Positions 6,301 through 9,517 of a stretch of DNA of 9,517 nt are shown here, in pieces (within the stretch, counting starts at the first letter, position 1; the number at the start of each line of letters is the position of its first letter). Position numbers and translations under genes: made by a program. Below the pieces are notes generated by a model. It was given only the letters and a program-made list of their open reading frames with translations, was not told where the DNA came from and did not search any database. The stretch is from Nitrospinaceae bacterium (GTDB lineage Bacteria; Nitrospinota; Nitrospinia; Nitrospinales; VA-1), in NCBI GenBank assembly GCA_029261675.1, contig JAJDBA010000338.1:1-9517 (forward strand). The letters run 5' to 3'.

Positions 6301-8072
6301 GACTTTTTCTCCAGAATTTTAAGAATGTCCTGGGACTCATTTAGAAGTTCAAGATTGTTTCCAGAAGAAACAGGGGTGTATTGCAGGGCTTCGCATTTTT
6401 CTAAAAGTTTTCGGGTGTTACTGGCTGCGTTGGCCTGGTAATCCGATTCTTTCAGTTTGTGTTCTACTTCTGCGGCGGTAATGGCTTTACCCTGCATATT
6501 CAATTTGTCACCTATATACTCGCGTAGTATTTCCGAGAGTTCACTTACAAATTCCTTTGATTCAGAATTCTGGGAGCGCCCCAGATTTTCTAGCTTTTGC
6601 GATGCTGCTTTATAAGCTTTTTGATTTCTGTAGAAAGCCACATCGGTAGTCAAACGTTTTTGTTGGCGGATGAAAAATGCAGCTATTACAAATAGCAGGG
6701 CTGGGGAGACGAAACCGATTAAAGTAGAAGTGCCTACCTTGATATCAACGCTCTGGAAGTCATTCAGTTGTGTATGTATAGGTAGTATATCCTCTGCGAG
6801 TATTTCTATTTCTGGTTTGGTAAGAGTATTGTTGATCGAATTGGATTGAACGTGGTTTAAAGTTTCCTCAGTAGAAGAGGGATGAACGCTCAAGGTGATG
6901 GGTCTGGTTTTAACTTGCCGATAATCTTTTGCTTCAGGATCGAAGTAGTCAAGAGTGAGCGCGGGTAAGGTTACGGTTCCTGCTTGTAAGGGGACCAAAG
7001 CAAATTTAAAAATTTTTTGTCCCGTTATCTGGTTTGCTGCCACGGTTTGTTTAAATTCCGGTTGGTCGGGATAAACTTTGAATTGGTTGTTCAGGTCGGG
7101 TTCAGGGAAGGTGACTCCGCGAATATTGCCTTTGCCGGAAACGGTGATCGTAAGGGTGGTGGTGTCTCCCACCTCAAGATCGTTTTTCCCCAAGTTTGCC
7201 TGGATATTAAATTGACCAATGATTTTTTTAAAACCCAGTGGCTTGTTTTTTTCGGGTAATGCCAAAATTTCTACAGATAAGGGTTTAGAGCGTAAGACCT
7301 TATGCTCAGCGCGGATTCCCTGACCAAAAAACGGATCGTTGAAAAATCCTCTGCGGTTTGATCGAGTGCGATGATAGATGTCCAGATCGAGCATGGCAGA
7401 GGGAATTTCTGCATTCCCCGGTTTAATAGGAAAGAGGGCTACAGCTATTTCTTGAACCTGGTATTGGATTCCGTTGATCACACTTTGATAGCTTTTTGCT
7501 TTTCCTAAGTCCTCCTTTTGAAAATGCGATGCTCCAAAAGGCATACTTAAGTCAAAGTTTTTTGCCTCTACTCGGTGAAATAATTTAAAAGAATAAATCA
7601 GTTGCTCACCGACATAAGCTGTTTTTTTTGATACATTCGTTTCAACAAATACGGATTTGTCTACAGACTTATTTTGAGCTGTAGATTTTTGCACCACAAC
7701 TGTAATCGGCTGGGTAGAATAGACCTTGCCGTTGGCTCTTATTCGAACTGATCCAATTTTAAATTGGCCACTATTCATGGGTGTTAAACGGTACTTATGA
7801 GTGATGGAAACGCTGCGTTTAAAGTTTATGATCTGCGTCGAAGATGAGGTTCCTGAAGATGTTACGCGGAAATCAGGTAAAGATGGCAATTCTGGGGGTG
7901 GAGTATTTTGTGTCCCCTGAATGGTGATGGACAATTGCAAGCTGTCTTCCAACGTAATCTGATTTCGATCAACCGTGGCCATAACCTGAATGTCTTCGGC
8001 AAAGGCGGGTGAACTCAGTCCCATGCAAACGAGGAGAAATGATAATACGGCTTTATTAAAAAGTGGGTTCAT
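6297..8072 (-). CDS. batD: BatD-family (oxygen tolerance) membrane protein
   Basis: The 591-residue protein has a signal peptide (cleavage likely after Ala25, AFA-ED) and a long beta-rich periplasmic part to about residue 440. This part shows BatD features: VMATVDRNQITLEDSLQLSI near the start, PSLPDFRV at 63-70, SSSTQIINFKRS, a second module from about 142 (FVETNVSKKTAYVGEQLIY) and a third from about 285 (FNIQANLGKNDLEVGDTTTLT). One membrane span lies at about 449-468. The cytoplasmic tail is helical and includes LREYIGDKLNMQGKAITAAEVE, typical of BatD C-termini. BatD works with BatA, BatB, BatC and BatE in an inner-membrane complex linked to aerotolerance or envelope stress in Bacteroides and other bacteria. 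It starts four bases after the batC stop and overlaps batE by four. Length is within the family range and no disruption is seen. Confidence 0.92.
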   Translation of the reverse strand: MNPLFNKAVLSFLLVCMGLSSPAFAEDIQVMATVDRNQITLEDSLQLSITIQGTQNTPPPELPSLPDFRVTSSGTSSSTQIINFKRSVSITHKYRLTPMNSGQFKIGSVRIRANGKVYSTQPITVVVQKSTAQNKSVDKSVFVETNVSKKTAYVGEQLIYSFKLFHRVEAKNFDLSMPFGASHFQKEDLGKAKSYQSVINGIQYQVQEIAVALFPIKPGNAEIPSAMLDLDIYHRTRSNRRGFFNDPFFGQGIRAEHKVLRSKPLSVEILALPEKNKPLGFKKIIGQFNIQANLGKNDLEVGDTTTLTITVSGKGNIRGVTFPEPDLNNQFKVYPDQPEFKQTVAANQITGQKIFKFALVPLQAGTVTLPALTLDYFDPEAKDYRQVKTRPITLSVHPSSTEETLNHVQSNSINNTLTKPEIEILAEDILPIHTQLNDFQSVDIKVGTSTLIGFVSPALLFVIAAFFIRQQKRLTTDVAFYRNQKAYKAASQKLENLGRSQNSESKEFVSELSEILREYIGDKLNMQGKAITAAEVEHKLKESDYQANAASNTRKLLEKCEALQYTPVSSGNNLELLNESQDILKILEKKS

Positions 8073-8076
8073 CGAA

Positions 8077-8817
8077 TTACCAATTGCTGCCTTGATAGGA
8101 TTGTGCGGCCTTTGCCTTACCCGCTTGCATTTGACTGATCTTTTTTAAATCTTCAGAAAGGCTTCCTAGTAATTGTTCTGCTTCCTCCTGACTTAATTCT
8201 TTAGCTTGTGCAGATTCGCTCGGGTTATTTTCTTGCGGTTGTTTTTCGCCCTCTTGCGGCTCCTCTTTTTTGGACTCATGGTCTTCTTTTTTGTGGGAAG
8301 AGTCTTTTTCCGAGGGATCGTCTTTTTCTGAATCGGATGAATCTTTTGACTCTTGCTTTTGTTCTTCTTTCTTTTTTAATTGCTCGCGGACAAACTCCAG
8401 GTTGAATTTGGCATCCATATCTGAAGGATCCAGGGTAAGAACTTTTTTATATGCTGCCTCGGCCTCTTGCAATTTCCCCATTTTGAAAAGGGTATTGCCG
8501 GAGTTGTAGAGCGAATTCTTTTTGAGTTGTGGATCAGAATTTGCCAACGCCGCATGCGTGTAGTCCTGTAGAGCCTCCTGGAATTTTTCCTGTTTGTAGT
8601 AAGAGCTTCCCAGGTTGTAATTGAGGCGTGGGTCGTCAGGCCGACTAGAACGGGCTTGAGAAAAGTTTTCTTCTGCTTCGGGAAAAAGACCTTCCTGATA
8701 TTGGCTCAGGCCTTCTTGGATATTTGAGTCTGTTGGATCGGCAGACACGGGGGAGTTTGTCAGAAAAATAAAAAGGCCAACAACGAGAACCCGTCTGACT
8801 CGAAGTTTGCGGAACAT
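8077..8817 (-). CDS. batC: BatC-like secreted TPR protein with a charged low-complexity linker
   Basis: The 246-residue protein has a signal peptide (basic MFRKLRVRR start, hydrophobic core, likely cleavage after Ala26). Three TPR units follow at about residues 32-65, 66-97 and 102-135. The last reads YNSGNTLFKMGKLQEAEAAY followed by the LDPSDMDAKFNLEFV ending that is typical of Bat TPR proteins. Residues about 147-205 are a low-complexity Glu/Lys/Ser/Asp/Gln linker. The C-terminal piece LSQEEAEQLLGSLSEDLKK resembles the end of BatB/BatC TPR proteins. It probably forms a periplasmic scaffold with BatD and BatE. I see no clear Shine-Dalgarno site in the 20 bases between the upstream hairpin and the ATG at 8817, so initiation may be weak or depend on read-through structure. 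The symbol is by analogy, since TPR proteins are assigned mainly by context. Confidence 0.8.
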   Translation of the reverse strand: MFRKLRVRRVLVVGLFIFLTNSPVSADPTDSNIQEGLSQYQEGLFPEAEENFSQARSSRPDDPRLNYNLGSSYYKQEKFQEALQDYTHAALANSDPQLKKNSLYNSGNTLFKMGKLQEAEAAYKKVLTLDPSDMDAKFNLEFVREQLKKKEEQKQESKDSSDSEKDDPSEKDSSHKKEDHESKKEEPQEGEKQPQENNPSESAQAKELSQEEAEQLLGSLSEDLKKISQMQAGKAKAAQSYQGSNW

Positions 8818-8837
8818 AAAGTTAAGTGTGTGAAAGA

Positions 8838-8859
8838 GATTCCCGCCGAAGCGGGAATC
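8838..8859 (-). terminator. perfect 9-bp hairpin with UUCG loop, terminator or attenuator between the Bax-inhibitor and bat genes
   Basis: On the minus strand the arms GATTCCCGC and GCGGGAATC pair perfectly around TTCG, giving a C(UUCG)G tetraloop known to be exceptionally stable. The 3' flank TCTTTCACAC is only moderately T-rich, so intrinsic termination may be partial. It lies 29 bases after the Bax-inhibitor stop and 20 bases before the batC ATG, which leaves almost no room for a batC promoter downstream. Confidence 0.65.
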
Positions 8860-8888
8860 AAAATGTAAATGGGATTTGAAAACTGCGG

Positions 8889-9517
8889 TTATCTTCTATC
8901 TCCCATGAGCCTTAGAAGCATCAGGAAGAGGTTGATGAAATCGAGGTAAAGCGTGAGGGCACCACGAATGGCTTCTTTGGTGTCTTCATCGGTTCCTTCG
9001 TTACCCAGGATATTCATCTCTTTAATTTTCTGCGTGTCGTAAGCGGTTAAGCCGACAAAGATCAGAACACCTGCGTAGGTGATGATCATGTGCATCATGG
9101 AACTTTGCATGAAAATATTGACTACAGAAGCAATGATAATTCCGATAAGACCCATGAACAAAAAGCTACCCCATGAGGTCAGGTCTTTCTTAGTGGTGTA
9201 TCCATAGAAACTCATCGCCCCAAAGGTGCCTGCGGTGACCATAAATGTTGAGGTGATGGAAGCGGCGGTGTAAACGACGAATAATGTGGAGAATGTTATT
9301 CCCGTTAAGCCAGCATAAAGAAGAAATACCCCGGTGGCTTGACTAACGCCCATTTGCATGACCCGGGATGCAAGCCAGAATACCAGACCAATTTGAGCAA
9401 TAATGAGAACAATAGGAATAATAGGGTTACCCATGACAATATTGAAAAATGTCGGAGTGTTGGCAACGTAATAGGCCATGAAACCGGTAATACCGAGTCC
9501 GGCTGCCATCCAGTTAT
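8889..9517 (-). CDS. Bax-inhibitor-1/YbhL-family membrane protein, start outside window
   Basis: About 208 residues are visible and the frame runs off the window edge. The ATG at 9509 is probably internal: it is preceded in frame by Asn-Trp, and WMAAGLGITG matches the conserved first membrane region of the family. Six or more hydrophobic segments follow (for example IPIVLIIAQIGLVFWLA, VFLLYAGLTGITFSTLFVVY, GSFLFMGLIGIIIASVV, MIITYAGVLIFVGL). The conserved AYDTQKIKE and LTLYLDFINLFLMLLRLMG motifs near the end carry two acidic residues (Asp158 and Asp190 counted from the ATG at 9509) that correspond to the paired pH-sensing aspartates of bacterial homologues such as YetJ. Family members are inner-membrane proteins with pH-dependent calcium leak activity in the studied case; in other bacteria they relate to membrane-protein quality control. 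Substrate here is unknown. It lies upstream of the bat genes, separated by a hairpin. Confidence 0.92.
   Translation of the reverse strand, partial: NWMAAGLGITGFMAYYVANTPTFFNIVMGNPIIPIVLIIAQIGLVFWLASRVMQMGVSQATGVFLLYAGLTGITFSTLFVVYTAASITSTFMVTAGTFGAMSFYGYTTKKDLTSWGSFLFMGLIGIIIASVVNIFMQSSMMHMIITYAGVLIFVGLTAYDTQKIKEMNILGNEGTDEDTKEAIRGALTLYLDFINLFLMLLRLMGDRR

Noticed and set aside
8202..8379. Repetitive-looking GAA/TCT-rich stretch in batC as a DNA repeat or CRISPR-like array
   Set aside because: There are no regular repeat units or spacers; it is the coding sequence of the Glu/Lys/Ser-rich linker.
9507..9509. ATG at 9509 as the true start of the Bax-inhibitor gene
   Set aside because: The upstream in-frame residues Asn-Trp and the conserved WMAAGL context show that the coding region continues past the window edge.

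Overview
The window looks like chromosomal DNA from a Gram-negative bacterium. Two signal-peptide proteins carry periplasmic modules (a BatD-type protein and a POTRA protein), and there is an AmpG-type muropeptide permease and an OmpR-type response regulator. Base composition is moderate to AT-leaning. The mix of Bat proteins, a YdeP/FdhA-like molybdopterin enzyme and a solitary POTRA protein would fit a deltaproteobacterial-like or Nitrospinota-like lineage, but that placement is a guess. I see no phage, transposon, CRISPR, tRNA or rRNA.

Plus-strand left part (1-2604). The 3' end of an ampG-like gene overlaps by four bases (ATGA) a YqiA/YcfP-type alpha/beta-hydrolase gene. After a 110-base intergenic region with two TTGACA hexamers and an 11-bp palindrome comes an OmpR/PhoB-type response regulator with no histidine kinase beside it. 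A 213-base gap follows, then a small XRE-type helix-turn-helix regulator with a strong ribosome binding site. This regulator runs head-on into the minus-strand cluster, with only 7 bases between the two stop codons.

Minus-strand right part (9517-2612). In transcription order: a Bax-inhibitor-1 family membrane protein (start outside the window); a perfect 9-bp hairpin with a C(UUCG)G loop; a BatC-like TPR protein; BatD; a BatE-like TPR+SH3 protein; a molybdopterin oxidoreductase of the FdhA/YdeP type; and a secreted single-POTRA protein. After the hairpin the genes are packed very tightly (gaps of +4, -4, +28 and -1 bases), so batC-batD-batE-oxidoreductase-POTRA reads as one operon. MoxR, the DUF58 protein and the VWA proteins BatA/BatB, the usual partners of BatC/D/E, are not in the window.

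The main oddities are: (1) the molybdopterin enzyme is split by a -1-type frame disruption near its C-terminus, between about 3778 and 3800, and the conserved C-terminal domain continues intact in the next frame; (2) the solitary POTRA protein has no outer-membrane barrel and is start/stop-coupled to a cytoplasmic-looking redox enzyme; (3) the Bat genes are a partial set placed behind a Bax-inhibitor gene. Together they suggest an envelope or redox stress module, which is inference. No single feature here proves a wholly new system; the BatCDE-oxidoreductase-POTRA arrangement is the best candidate.
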